The notes below the pieces were generated by a model that made no database searches, was not told where the DNA came from, and worked only from the letters and a program-made list of their open reading frames with translations. This document shows, piece after piece, positions 46,128 through 54,540 of a stretch of DNA of 64,000 nt. Position 1 is the stretch's first letter; each line of letters begins with the position of its first letter. The position numbers and the translations under genes were made by a program. The stretch covers positions 4,774,001 to 4,838,000 of the forward strand of contig NZ_JACCFK010000001.1 in the NCBI RefSeq assembly GCF_013410405.1, written 5' to 3'. This DNA comes from Amycolatopsis endophytica. Lineage in GTDB: Bacteria > Actinomycetota > Actinomycetes > Mycobacteriales > Pseudonocardiaceae.

Positions 46128-47735
46128 TCACGGTGCGGGCAGGTGCTGCGGACGGCCGATGAGCGGGGCGAGCGGATCCCCCGCGTCACGGACGCGGTCG
46201 AGCACCGTCCGGACGGTCCAGCGGTCCGGGCGCAGATCCGGGTCGTCGAGCTCGTCCCAGGTGATCGGGACCGAGACCGGCGCGCACGGGGCCGGGCGCG
46301 GGCTGAACGGCGCGACCAGGGTCTTGTTGATCGCGTTCTGGGTGTAGTCGAGGCGGGCGCGGCCACCGCGCTCGTTCTTGTACCAGCGCCAGCTCACCAG
46401 GTCGGGCAGCACCCGGCCGACCACCCGCGACACCTTCTCCACCCGGGCCCGCGTGTCGTCGAAGGTGTAGCCGCCGGCGACCGGCACCCAGATCTGGACG
46501 CCGCGCTGCCCGGTGACCTTCGGCATGCCTGCCACGCCCAGGTGCTCCAGCGCCGTGCGGTACGGGCGGGCGAGTTCGAGGACGTCGCCGAAGCCGGTGG
46601 CGGGTCCCGGGTCGATGTCGATCAGCGCCCAGGTGGGCTCGTGCACGGTCGGCAGCCGCGAGGTCCACGGGTGCAGCTCGACGCCGCCGAAGTTCACCAT
46701 CCACACCAGCGCGGGCACGCTGTCCAGCACCGCGTAGCACTGGGTCTCGCCGGGGTCGGCGTCGGTGTTGTGCCAGCGGGTCAGCCAGTCCGGGGCGTGG
46801 CCGGGCACCTCCTTGTGCCAGAAGCCCGGCCGGTCCACCCCGTCGGGGTAGCGGTGCGCGTTGACCGGCCGCCCGGCGAGGTAGGGCAGCATGAACGGGG
46901 CGATCGACGCGCTATAGCGGATGAGGTCCCGCTTCGTCACCGGTGGTTCGCCGCCGGTGCCGGGGAACAGCACCTTGTCCAGATTGGTGAGCTTGAGCCG
47001 GCGGCCGGCCACGGTCCAGGTGCCGCCCTTGCCGAGTTCGTCCAGCGCGGCGAGTTCGTCGTCGTCCGGCGGTTCCCAGCTGCCGGCCGGTGCGGCCAGC
47101 GGCAGCTCGGCCTCCTTCGCGGGCACGCCGCTGCGCCACAGCGCCTCCGGTGCCGCGGCCACTTCGTCGTTGGTGCGGCCCGTCTTGACCGAGCGCGGCA
47201 GGTCCTCCGGATCCCACCCGGAGGAGGCGTGCTCGTCGTGCTTGTGGATCAGCGGCCACTGCTCCTTGCCGCGGCCCTTGTCGCGGGTGCGCACGAGCGC
47301 GAACCGGCCGGTCAGTTTCTCGCCCCGCAGGTCGAAGTGCAGCTCACCGTCACCGATCGCGCGCACCGGATCGGCACCGTCGGCCGGCTGCCAGGTGCCC
47401 CGGTCCCAGACGATCACGTCGCCACCGCCGTACTGGCCGCGTGGGATGACACCCTCGAAGTCGGCGTACTCCAGCGGATGGTCCTCGACGTGCACCGCGA
47501 GCTGCCGCACCCCGGGGTCCAGCGTCGGCCCCTTCGGCACCGCCCAGCTCGCCAGCGCGCCGTCCACCTCCAGCCGGAAGTCGTAGTGCAACCGCCGGGC
47601 ACGGTGCCGCTGCACGACGAACCGGCGGCCCGGCCCGGCCTTCGCGGGCGCACCGGCGGGCTCCCCGGTCACCGGGAAATCCCGCTTGGCCCGGTACGAG
47701 GTGAGCCGGTCCCGATCCCTGCGTGCGCCCACCAC
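46128..47735 (-). CDS. LigD-type DNA repair protein: 3'-phosphoesterase plus polymerase domains, no ligase domain
   Basis: 535 aa from GTG 47735. N-terminal PE domain (about 15-170): RFVVQRHRARRLHYDFRLEVDG, HVEDHPLEYADFEGVIPRGQYGGGDV, typical NHEJ 3' end-cleaning motifs. C-terminal Pol/primase domain (about 250-530): LTNLDKVLFPG, LAGRPVNAHRYPDGV, metal-binding Asp pair in ALIDIDPG, and KNERGGRARLDYTQNA. The ATP-dependent ligase domain of full LigD is absent and no ligase or ku gene is in the window, so ligase must come from elsewhere. A TTG at 47786 would put the start inside a GntR operator; GTG 47735 or 47732 fits the domain start better. Divergent from the GntR gene. Confidence 0.85.
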   Translation of the reverse strand: MVGARRDRDRLTSYRAKRDFPVTGEPAGAPAKAGPGRRFVVQRHRARRLHYDFRLEVDGALASWAVPKGPTLDPGVRQLAVHVEDHPLEYADFEGVIPRGQYGGGDVIVWDRGTWQPADGADPVRAIGDGELHFDLRGEKLTGRFALVRTRDKGRGKEQWPLIHKHDEHASSGWDPEDLPRSVKTGRTNDEVAAAPEALWRSGVPAKEAELPLAAPAGSWEPPDDDELAALDELGKGGTWTVAGRRLKLTNLDKVLFPGTGGEPPVTKRDLIRYSASIAPFMLPYLAGRPVNAHRYPDGVDRPGFWHKEVPGHAPDWLTRWHNTDADPGETQCYAVLDSVPALVWMVNFGGVELHPWTSRLPTVHEPTWALIDIDPGPATGFGDVLELARPYRTALEHLGVAGMPKVTGQRGVQIWVPVAGGYTFDDTRARVEKVSRVVGRVLPDLVSWRWYKNERGGRARLDYTQNAINKTLVAPFSPRPAPCAPVSVPITWDELDDPDLRPDRWTVRTVLDRVRDAGDPLAPLIGRPQHLPAP

Positions 47736-47774
47736 CCGGAGGTACCCAGGACGGTGCCGACCATGCTTCTGATT

Positions 47775-47807
47775 TTGACCGGCCAAATCAAGTATTGACC
47801 GGTCAAT
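47775..47807. promoter_or_regulatory. Two GntR-type operators TTGACCGGYCAA, 20 bp apart
   Basis: TTGACCGGCCAA at 47775-47786 and ATTGACCGGTCAAT at 47794-47807 are palindromes whose centres are exactly 20 bp apart (two helical turns). They lie between the LigD-type gene and the GntR gene (-10 TAGATT at 47819-47824). The spacing implies cooperative binding of two GntR dimers and autoregulation. Confidence 0.65.
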
Positions 47808-47830
47808 TAGTGCTCGGCTAGATTTCTGCC

Positions 47831-48538
47831 ATGGCGATGCCGGCGTACCTGCGGATCCGCACCGAGCTGGAGCAGCGGATCCGCTCGGGCGCGCTGCCGC
47901 CGGGAAGTCGGCTGCCCACCGAAGCCGAACTGCAGCGGGAGCACTCCGTCGGCCGGGCGACCGCGCAGCGGGTGCTCACCGAGCTGGCGCAGGCCGGGCT
48001 GGTGGAGCGTCACCGCAGGCGGGGCACGTTCGTCGCCTCCGGCGCGCGGCAGGAAAACCTGCTGCGCGTGGCCAACCCCGTGCTGAAAGGACCGGAGATC
48101 CCGGGCAGGCACGCGGTGGACGCGGTCACGCTGATCCCGGCCCGCGAGGCCGAGGCCGACCTGCCGGGCGTCGCCGGCGACGCGCCGGTGCACCAGCTGC
48201 GGCGGCTGAAGTTCGACGTCGACGAGAACCCGATCGCCGTCGAGCTGAGCGTCGTCCCGTTCGCGGTCGCGCCCCGGCTGCGCGAGGAGGACCTCGTCCA
48301 CCTCACGATGCACGACTACTTCGCGCGTGCCGGCATCCCGGCCGCGAAATCCCGCGTCTACATCGACCCGGTCAACCTCGACGAGGAGACCGCGCACCGG
48401 CTGCGGCTGCCCGCGGGCACGGCCGTGATCCGCCTGCGGCGGCTGACCTGGCTCGCGGACGGCGAACTCGCCGAAGCGTCCTGGTACATCGTCCGCCCCG
48501 ACCTCGTCGAATACTTCCTCGAGCAGACCATCCCGTAG
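47831..48538 (+). CDS. GntR-family regulator, HutC/UTRA subfamily
   Basis: 235 aa. Winged HTH (residues 5-70: YLRIRTELEQRIRSGALPPGSRLPTEAELQREHSVGRATAQRVLTELAQAGLVERHRRRGTFV) and a UTRA ligand domain (about 90-230; VHQLRRLKFDVDENPIAVE). TAGATT lies 6 nt before the ATG with no Shine-Dalgarno, a leaderless arrangement. The downstream oxidase-symporter-dehydrogenase genes begin 86 bp after its stop, and two matching palindromes precede it, so it probably represses itself and the downstream amine catabolic genes, perhaps also affecting the divergent LigD-type gene. Confidence 0.88.
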   Translation: MAMPAYLRIRTELEQRIRSGALPPGSRLPTEAELQREHSVGRATAQRVLTELAQAGLVERHRRRGTFVASGARQENLLRVANPVLKGPEIPGRHAVDAVTLIPAREAEADLPGVAGDAPVHQLRRLKFDVDENPIAVELSVVPFAVAPRLREEDLVHLTMHDYFARAGIPAAKSRVYIDPVNLDEETAHRLRLPAGTAVIRLRRLTWLADGELAEASWYIVRPDLVEYFLEQTIP

Positions 48539-48624
48539 CCCGGACCCACCGAACCGAGCCGATCCGCCGCGATCGGCCGATGCCCCCTGCCCAGTTTCAC
48601 GACAGTACACAAAGGAGTGTGACC

Positions 48625-49758
48625 GTGACGACCCGGCGAATCGCGATCATCGGCACCGGAGTGATCGGTGCGATGACCGCCTGGCAGCTCAGCCGCCGAG
48701 GGGCCGAGGTACTGGCCTTCGACGCCCACTCACCCGGCCACGATCGCGGCGCCTCCGCCGGTGAGTCGCGCATCTTCCGGACCGCGTACAAGGAAGGGGC
48801 GAACTACGTTCCGCTGCTGCGGAGGTCCGGCGACCTGTGGCGTGATCTGGAACGTGCCACGGGCACCGGTCTGCTGACGCTGTGCGGCGGGCTGACCCTC
48901 GGCAGCGCAGGCCACCCGGATGTCCAGGCCGTCCAGCGCTGCGCGCGCGAGCACGGTCTCGCGCACGAGATCCTCGGCGCCCACGAGGTGGCCAAGCGGT
49001 TTCCGCAGCACACCGCCGACGAGGACGAGGTGGCGGTGTTCGATCCGGCGGCCGGGGTCCTGCGTCCCGAGCCCGCGGTGCAGGCCGCCCTGCACGCCGC
49101 GGTGGACGCCGGTGCGACGCTGCTGCCGCACCACCCCGTCCACGAGGTCGCCGAAACCGCCGCCGGATGGCGGATCACCAGCGAGGGCAGGCACTTCGAC
49201 GTCGACCACGTGGTCTTCGCGCCGGGGCCGTGGGCTCCGCGCCTCGAACCGCTGCGGGGGCTGCCGGTCGAGGTCCGGATGATCACCGCCTGCTGGTTCG
49301 CCGCCCGTGACCAGGCCGCCCACCGCCCGGACCGGCTGCCGATCGCCATCCGCCGCCACCCCGAAGCCGCGTTCTCGTGCTTCCCGTCGCTGGACGGTGT
49401 GTCGATCAAGATCGTGCCGCACCACCTCGGGTTCCCGGTGGTGGAGGGCCCGGACGCGCTGCCCCGCACCGCGGCCCCGGAGTTCGCCCGTGCCGCTTCG
49501 GCGGCCGCGGCCCGGCTGCTGCCCGGTGTCGTCCCGCACCCGATCCGGATCACCACCTACGCCGAGGGGTTCACGCCCGACGATCACGCGCTGCTCGGCG
49601 CGCTCCCCGGAGTCCGCTCCGCGACCGTCATGACCGGGTTCTCCGGTCACGGCTTCAAACTCGCCCCGGTCTTCGGCGAGATCGGCGCCGACCTCGTCCT
49701 CACCGGCGGCACCGGCCACGACATCGGCCACCTCGACCCCAGCCGCTTCGGCGCCTGA
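48625..49758 (+). CDS. MTOX/monomeric sarcosine oxidase-like FAD enzyme
   Basis: 377 aa. FAD site RRIAIIGTGVIGAMTAWQLSRRG, then GASAGESRIFRTAYKEGANYVPLL (family signature), and C-terminal TTYAEGFTPDDHALLGALPG. In sarcosine and N-methyltryptophan oxidases a Cys just before the Tyr-x-x-TPD motif holds FAD covalently; here that position is Thr (TTY), suggesting non-covalent FAD or an atypical acceptor. GTG 48625 has AAAGGAG at a 7-nt distance; the longer in-frame ATG at 48580 lacks support. Followed by a symporter and a DadA-like enzyme, it likely oxidises an N-methyl or secondary amine. Confidence 0.82.
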   Translation: MTTRRIAIIGTGVIGAMTAWQLSRRGAEVLAFDAHSPGHDRGASAGESRIFRTAYKEGANYVPLLRRSGDLWRDLERATGTGLLTLCGGLTLGSAGHPDVQAVQRCAREHGLAHEILGAHEVAKRFPQHTADEDEVAVFDPAAGVLRPEPAVQAALHAAVDAGATLLPHHPVHEVAETAAGWRITSEGRHFDVDHVVFAPGPWAPRLEPLRGLPVEVRMITACWFAARDQAAHRPDRLPIAIRRHPEAAFSCFPSLDGVSIKIVPHHLGFPVVEGPDALPRTAAPEFARAASAAAARLLPGVVPHPIRITTYAEGFTPDDHALLGALPGVRSATVMTGFSGHGFKLAPVFGEIGADLVLTGGTGHDIGHLDPSRFGA

Positions 49759-49775
49759 TCCCCGGGAGGCACCCC

Positions 49776-51227
49776 ATGTCCACGGGTTCGACCGCGCAGA
49801 TCGCCGGGATCGTGCTCGCCAGCCTGCTGGTGATCGGCGCCGGCGCCGCCATGTCCCTCTACTTCGGACGGCGGGCGAAGACGTCGCAGGACTGGCTCGC
49901 CGCCAACGAGTCGCTGCCGTTGTTCGTCGTCGTCATCACCCAGTTCGCCGCGGCCGCGGGCGGTGGCGTGCTCATCGCCCACGTCGGGATCGGATACAGC
50001 TCGGGCTGGTCGGTGTTCGTCTACGAAGGGTGCGTGCTGGTCGGGTTCTTCCTGCTCATGCTGATCGCGAAGTGGCTGCGCCAGCAACGGTTCACCACCG
50101 TGCCCGACGTGGTCACCCGCCTGTTCGGCGAGAACCGGCTGCTCACCTCCATCGCCGCGCTGGCCGCGCTCGTGGTCCCGTTCGGCTGGATCGCGACCCA
50201 GTTCGTCGCCTTCGCCCGGCTCTTCGGCCAGCTGACCGGGATCCCGCTGCCCGTGCTCGTCACGGTGATCACGATCGCGTCGCTGACGTTCGTGCTGCCA
50301 GGGGGCCTGACCTCGGTGGCGTGGGCCGATTTCGTGTTCGGTCTGTTCAAGATCACCATGGCGATCGCCGTCGCGCTCTACGGCATCCACCTGGCCGGCG
50401 GCTGGACGCATCTCACCGAGACGGTGCCGTCCCGGCTGTGGAGCCTGGAGGGCGTCACCGCGGTGGGCTGGAAGCAGATCTGGCTGTGGGCCGCCGCGAT
50501 CATCCCCGGCACGCTCACCAACCAGCTCTACTACCAGCGCGTCTTCGCGACGAAACGGATCGGCGACGCGCGCCGGGGACTCGCCTTCTCCGGTCTGACG
50601 ATGCTCATCAGCGGGGTCTACGCCGGCTGCATCGGGCTCGCGGTGCGCGCGATGAACCCGAACCTGGCCGACCAGGAGGACGCGGCCGGGTGGCTGCTCA
50701 CCCAGCTCCCGTCGTGGATGCTCATCGTCTTCGCCGCGTTCCTCGTCTCCACGATCGTGGCGACCAGCGGCGCCGCCCTGCAGTCGGTCACCGCGAACCT
50801 CACCCGCGACGTCTACCAGAACATCGTGGGCAGGAAGCCGGGGGAGCGCCGCACCGTGGCGGTGTCGCGGCTGCTGACCGTGGTCGTGTCGATCGTCGCG
50901 GCCGTGCTGGCGGTGGTGTTCCCGCAGGCCCTGCCGTGGCTCGTGGCCACCTACGCCTACTCGGCGGCGGCGCTGGCCGCGCCGATCTTCCTCGGCTACC
51001 TGCTGCACCGCCGCCGGACACTGACGCCCGCGACGGCCATCGCCGGCATGGTGGCCGGTATCGCCGGATGCGGCACCGCGCAGATCCTGGACACCACCGT
51101 GCCGTACGCGGTCTACGGCATCGCCGCCTCCGCCGTGGTGCTGCTGTTCATGGCCGCCGTGACGTCCACCAAGAGGGCGGCCGCACCCGCGCCGGCCGTG
51201 CACCGCGAGATTGTGAGGGAACCATGA
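49776..51227 (+). CDS. Sodium:solute symporter (SSS family)
   Basis: 483 aa, about 13 membrane helices. SSS features: LYFGRRAKTSQDWLAANESLPLF, the TQFAAAAGGGVLIAHVGIGY helix (sodium-site region), FTTVPDVVTRLFGENR, GGLTSVAWADFVFG, and ATSGAALQSVTANLTRDVYQNIV. Ligand is usually a proline-, pantothenate- or amine-like solute. ATG 49776 has GGGAGGC; the gene starts 17 bp after the oxidase and its stop overlaps the next ATG. Uptake of the substrate for the two flanking flavoenzymes is the obvious reading. Confidence 0.88.
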   Translation: MSTGSTAQIAGIVLASLLVIGAGAAMSLYFGRRAKTSQDWLAANESLPLFVVVITQFAAAAGGGVLIAHVGIGYSSGWSVFVYEGCVLVGFFLLMLIAKWLRQQRFTTVPDVVTRLFGENRLLTSIAALAALVVPFGWIATQFVAFARLFGQLTGIPLPVLVTVITIASLTFVLPGGLTSVAWADFVFGLFKITMAIAVALYGIHLAGGWTHLTETVPSRLWSLEGVTAVGWKQIWLWAAAIIPGTLTNQLYYQRVFATKRIGDARRGLAFSGLTMLISGVYAGCIGLAVRAMNPNLADQEDAAGWLLTQLPSWMLIVFAAFLVSTIVATSGAALQSVTANLTRDVYQNIVGRKPGERRTVAVSRLLTVVVSIVAAVLAVVFPQALPWLVATYAYSAAALAAPIFLGYLLHRRRTLTPATAIAGMVAGIAGCGTAQILDTTVPYAVYGIAASAVVLLFMAAVTSTKRAAAPAPAVHREIVREP

Positions 51228-52384
51228 AGATCGCCGTCGTCGGCCTCGGAGTCCTGGGCGCGGGCGTTGCCCGCTCGCTCGCGGTGGCCGGCGCCGAGGT
51301 GACCGTGTTCGAACGGTCCGCGCCACTGGCCGGGACCTCGGGCACCTCGTTCGCCTGGACCAACTCGCACAGCAAGAACCCGCGCTCCTACCACGACCTC
51401 AACGTCGCCGGCCTCGCCGAGCACGACGCCCTCGCCGCGGAGGGACCCTCGCCGTGGCTGGTGCGCACCGGAAACCTCGAGTGGGCCTCGGATCCCGACG
51501 GCGCGGACCGGCTCGCCGCGTCGGCCGCCGAGCTCGCCGCCCGCGACTACCCGGTCACCTGGATCACCCCGCGGCAGGCCCGGGACCAGGTGCCCGACCT
51601 GCGCGTGCCGGACGGGGTGGCGGACATCGCGTACTACCCCACGGAGGGCCACATCTTCCCGGCCCTGCTCGTGGCGCGGCTGTGGGGTGAAGCCCGTGAC
51701 CACGGCGCGCGCCTGCGGTGTCCGGCCGAAGTGCTGGGCGTGTCCGAAACGGACAGCGGAGTGCGGCTCGACACCTCCGACGGCGTCGCGGAGGCCGACG
51801 CGGTCGTGCTCACCGTGGGACGCTGGACCGAAGCGCTCACCGCCACCACCGGGCATCGTATCCCGATGGCCGACCCCGATGCCGCCGGTACCGCGACCGT
51901 CGGCATGCTCGGCTACACCACCCCGCTGCCCACCCGGCTGGACCGCGTCCTGACCACACCGCGGCTCAACGCCCGCCCGGATGGCGGCGGGCGCCTGATC
52001 ATCCAGGGACTGGACCTCGACGCCGACGCCGACCCGGCCGCCCCGCCCGCGCCCGACGGCCACCATGCCGAAGAGTTGTGCCGTCGCCTCGGCGATCTGC
52101 TCGACGGAACCCGGGGCGCCCGGCTGGAGTCGCTGCGGATCGGTCAGCGCGCGATGCCCGCCGACGGCCGCACCGTGGCCGGGTTCCTCGGCGACCGCGG
52201 GCGGATCTACACCATCGCCACCCACAGCGGGATCACGCTCGGTCCGCTGCTCGGGCGACTCGCCGCGGAAGAACTCCGCACCGGCGAACCAGCCGACCTC
52301 CTCGCCGACTTCCGTCCACAGCGGCTCATCGGCGCCACCGGCCTGCCCGCGCTCCAGCCGGCCCGGTTCGCCGGGCAGCAGTGA
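51224..52384 (+). CDS. DadA-like FAD-dependent D-amino-acid/amine dehydrogenase
   Basis: 386 aa DAO-fold enzyme: FAD site KIAVVGLGVLGAGVARSLAVAGAEVTVFE, then GTSGTSFAWTNSHSKNPRSYHDLNVAGL, and C-terminal GRIYTIATHSGITLGPLLGRLAAEEL. It would oxidise a D-amino acid, sarcosine-like amine or opine to a keto acid or aldehyde and ammonia/amine. Coupled to the symporter by ATGA. A hairpin follows. Two different amine-oxidising flavoenzymes in one operon suggest sequential steps, for instance N-demethylation followed by deamination; this is inference. Confidence 0.82.
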   Translation: MKIAVVGLGVLGAGVARSLAVAGAEVTVFERSAPLAGTSGTSFAWTNSHSKNPRSYHDLNVAGLAEHDALAAEGPSPWLVRTGNLEWASDPDGADRLAASAAELAARDYPVTWITPRQARDQVPDLRVPDGVADIAYYPTEGHIFPALLVARLWGEARDHGARLRCPAEVLGVSETDSGVRLDTSDGVAEADAVVLTVGRWTEALTATTGHRIPMADPDAAGTATVGMLGYTTPLPTRLDRVLTTPRLNARPDGGGRLIIQGLDLDADADPAAPPAPDGHHAEELCRRLGDLLDGTRGARLESLRIGQRAMPADGRTVAGFLGDRGRIYTIATHSGITLGPLLGRLAAEELRTGEPADLLADFRPQRLIGATGLPALQPARFAGQQ

Positions 52385-52401
52385 CCCCTCCGCCGCACCG
52401 G

Positions 52402-52431
52402 GCGGGTGCCCTCCGGCGCGGCGGCACCCGC
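52402..52431 (+). terminator. Hairpin terminator after the amine-oxidation operon
   Basis: GCGGGTGCC (52402-52410) pairs with GGCACCCGC (52423-52431), 9-bp arms and a 12-nt loop, 18 bp after the dehydrogenase stop. No T-run. Confidence 0.6.
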
Positions 52432-52517
52432 GTCGGCCGGTCACTCGCAGGTCTCACCCGGTTCCGCTCGCGGTCTGCTTCCCGGCCACGTCAGCGCACT
52501 GGGTTACCGTGTCGGCC

Positions 52518-53798
52518 ATGGACGGACCGGAGCGGCAGCCGGGCTGGGGGCGGTGGCAGCGGCCCCGGCCGACGGCGCGTGAGCAGCGGCAGGACGTCGT
52601 GCTCATGGTGCTCGTCCTGGTGCTCTCGGCCGGGATGACGTTGCTGACCAACAGCATGGGCATGTTCGTGTTCGGCTCGGCGCCGTCGCTGGCCGAGCAG
52701 TTCGCGTGGATCCCGGCCCTGACCGTGCCGCTGGCGTGGCGGCGCCGGTTCCCGCTGGCGGTGCTCGCGGTACTCGGCGTGGTGTTCATCGCCGCGCAGG
52801 TGCGCCACGTCGGCGACAGCATCATGCCCTCGGTCGCGCTGTTCCTCGCCATCTACAGCGCGGGCGCCTGGTCCCGCCACCGAGTGCGGGCGCGGTGGAC
52901 ACGGGTCGCGGTGATCGTGGCGATGTTCGTGTGGCTGGGCATCGGCCTGGTGGCCTACGCGGTCTCGCCCGCCGAGCTGCCCCAGGCGGCCGGGCCACTG
53001 GACCCGCTGGTCGCGACCGTGCTCCACCAGGTCGTGTTCAACCTGCTGTTCTTCCTCTCCGCCTACTTCTTCGGCGAACTCGCGTGGCGCTCCGCGCGCA
53101 GCCGGGCCGAGCTGGCGAGCCAGGCCGAGCAGCTGCGGGCCTCGCAGGAGCAGAACGCGCGCGGCGCCATCATCGCCGAGCGGGTGCGCATCGCCCGCGA
53201 CCTGCACGACGTCGTCGCCCACCACGTCTCCGTGATGGGCATCCAGGCGTCCGCCGCGCGCCGCGTGCTCGACCGCGACCACGAGCTGGCCGGCTCGGCA
53301 CTGCGCACGGTCGAAGAGACCGCCCGCACCGCCATCAGCGAGCTGCGCGGCCTGCTCGGCGTGCTGCGCTCGGAGCCGGACACCGGGGAGGACCACGAGG
53401 CATCGCCGGGGCTGGCGCAGCTGCCCGATCTGGTGGCGGCCACCAGGTCCGCGGGCCTGGACGTGCGCTACGGCGAGTACGGCGAGCCCCGCCCCGTCCC
53501 GGACAGCGTCGCGATGACCGCCTACCGCGTCGCGCAGGAGGCCCTGACCAACGTGGTCCGGCACTCCGGTGCCCGCTCCGCCGAGCTGCGGGTCCGGTTC
53601 CTGGAGAACAGCCTGGAGATCGAGGTGACGGACGACGGTCACGGCGGCTCACCGTCCTCCGGGTTCGGCCTGATCGGCATGCGGGAACGGACCGCCGTGC
53701 ACGACGGCGAATTCGAGGCGGGCCCTCGCCGGGACGGCGGGTTCCTGGTGCGGGCCAGCCTGCCCGCGCCCCGGCACGCGGAAGCGGCGATCCCGTGA
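52518..53798 (+). CDS. NarL-type sensor histidine kinase (HisKA_3 class)
   Basis: 426 aa. Four to five membrane helices (residues about 30-185) form the sensor, followed by a short coiled coil and the HisKA_3 box RIARDLHDVVAHHVSVMGIQ with phospho-acceptor His230. The HATPase domain is short (VAQEALTNVVRHSGA, then TDDGHGG and GFGLIGMRERT). ATG 52518 has no ribosome site but TACCGT lies 7 nt upstream, the leaderless pattern. The response regulator overlaps by GTGA, and an ABC exporter follows, so it likely senses envelope stress or a drug that the exporter removes. Confidence 0.9.
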   Translation: MDGPERQPGWGRWQRPRPTAREQRQDVVLMVLVLVLSAGMTLLTNSMGMFVFGSAPSLAEQFAWIPALTVPLAWRRRFPLAVLAVLGVVFIAAQVRHVGDSIMPSVALFLAIYSAGAWSRHRVRARWTRVAVIVAMFVWLGIGLVAYAVSPAELPQAAGPLDPLVATVLHQVVFNLLFFLSAYFFGELAWRSARSRAELASQAEQLRASQEQNARGAIIAERVRIARDLHDVVAHHVSVMGIQASAARRVLDRDHELAGSALRTVEETARTAISELRGLLGVLRSEPDTGEDHEASPGLAQLPDLVAATRSAGLDVRYGEYGEPRPVPDSVAMTAYRVAQEALTNVVRHSGARSAELRVRFLENSLEIEVTDDGHGGSPSSGFGLIGMRERTAVHDGEFEAGPRRDGGFLVRASLPAPRHAEAAIP

Positions 53799-54457
53799 GC
53801 ACGCTGCGCGTCGTGCTGGCCGACGACCAGGACCTGGTCCGCGCCGGCTTCCGGGTCATCCTCGGGACGGAGGAGGGCATCGACGTCGTCGGCGAGGCAC
53901 GGGACGGCGCCGAGGCGGTCGAGGTCACGCGGCGCGTGCGCCCCGATGTCGTCCTGATGGACGTGCAGATGCCGCGCGTGGACGGGCTGGAGGCCACGCG
54001 CCGCATCCTCGGCGACCACCCCGCGGAATCGGCGGTGAAGGTGGTCATCCTGACCACGTTCGACCACGAGGACTACCTGTTCGAGGCGCTGCGCGCGGGC
54101 GCGAGCGGGTTCCTGCTGAAAAACGCCTCGCCCGAGGACCTCGTCGAATCGGTGCGCATCGTCGCCCGCGGTGACGCGCTGCTCTCGCCGGAGGTGACGC
54201 GGCGCGTGATCGCCCGGTTCACCACGACCACCCCCGCGGGCCGCCGCCCGCCCGACCTCACCGACCGCGAGTTCGAGGTGCTGGTGCTGATGGCCCGCGG
54301 CGCCAGCAACGGCGAGATCGCGGCCGAGCTGTACCTGGGCGAGACCACCGTCAAGACCCACGTGTCGCGGATCCTGCGCAAGCTCGGCCTGCGCGACCGC
54401 ACCCACGCCGTGGTCTTCGCCTACGAACAGGGCATCGTCGCCCCCGGCCTGGCCTGA
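53795..54457 (+). CDS. NarL/LuxR-family response regulator
   Basis: 220 aa. Receiver domain with acceptor Asp56 in VVLMDVQMPRVDG and the switch residues VVILTTFDHED and FLLKNAS (Lys). C-terminal LuxR-type HTH (LTDREFEVLVLMARGASNGEIAAELYLGETTVKTHVSRILRKLGLRDRTHAV). GTG start overlaps the kinase stop. Partner of the preceding kinase. A double hairpin after its stop ends the transcript before the ABC genes. Confidence 0.92.
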   Translation: MSTLRVVLADDQDLVRAGFRVILGTEEGIDVVGEARDGAEAVEVTRRVRPDVVLMDVQMPRVDGLEATRRILGDHPAESAVKVVILTTFDHEDYLFEALRAGASGFLLKNASPEDLVESVRIVARGDALLSPEVTRRVIARFTTTTPAGRRPPDLTDREFEVLVLMARGASNGEIAAELYLGETTVKTHVSRILRKLGLRDRTHAVVFAYEQGIVAPGLA

Positions 54458-54461
54458 ACCC

Positions 54462-54500
54462 GGGTCCTCCGCGAGGAGGACCCCGCGGGTCGGCCCGCGG
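54462..54500 (+). terminator. Tandem hairpins after the response regulator
   Basis: GGGTCCTCC-GCGA-GGAGGACCC (54462-54483; 9-bp arms, GNRA tetraloop) is followed at once by CCGCGGG-TCGG-CCCGCGG (54483-54500; 7-bp arms). Strong candidates for a rho-independent stop or mRNA stabiliser, separating the two-component pair from the exporter. Confidence 0.65.
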
Positions 54501-54540
54501 CCGGACGCCACGGCGGCCCTGGCCGGATAGCGTTCCGGTC

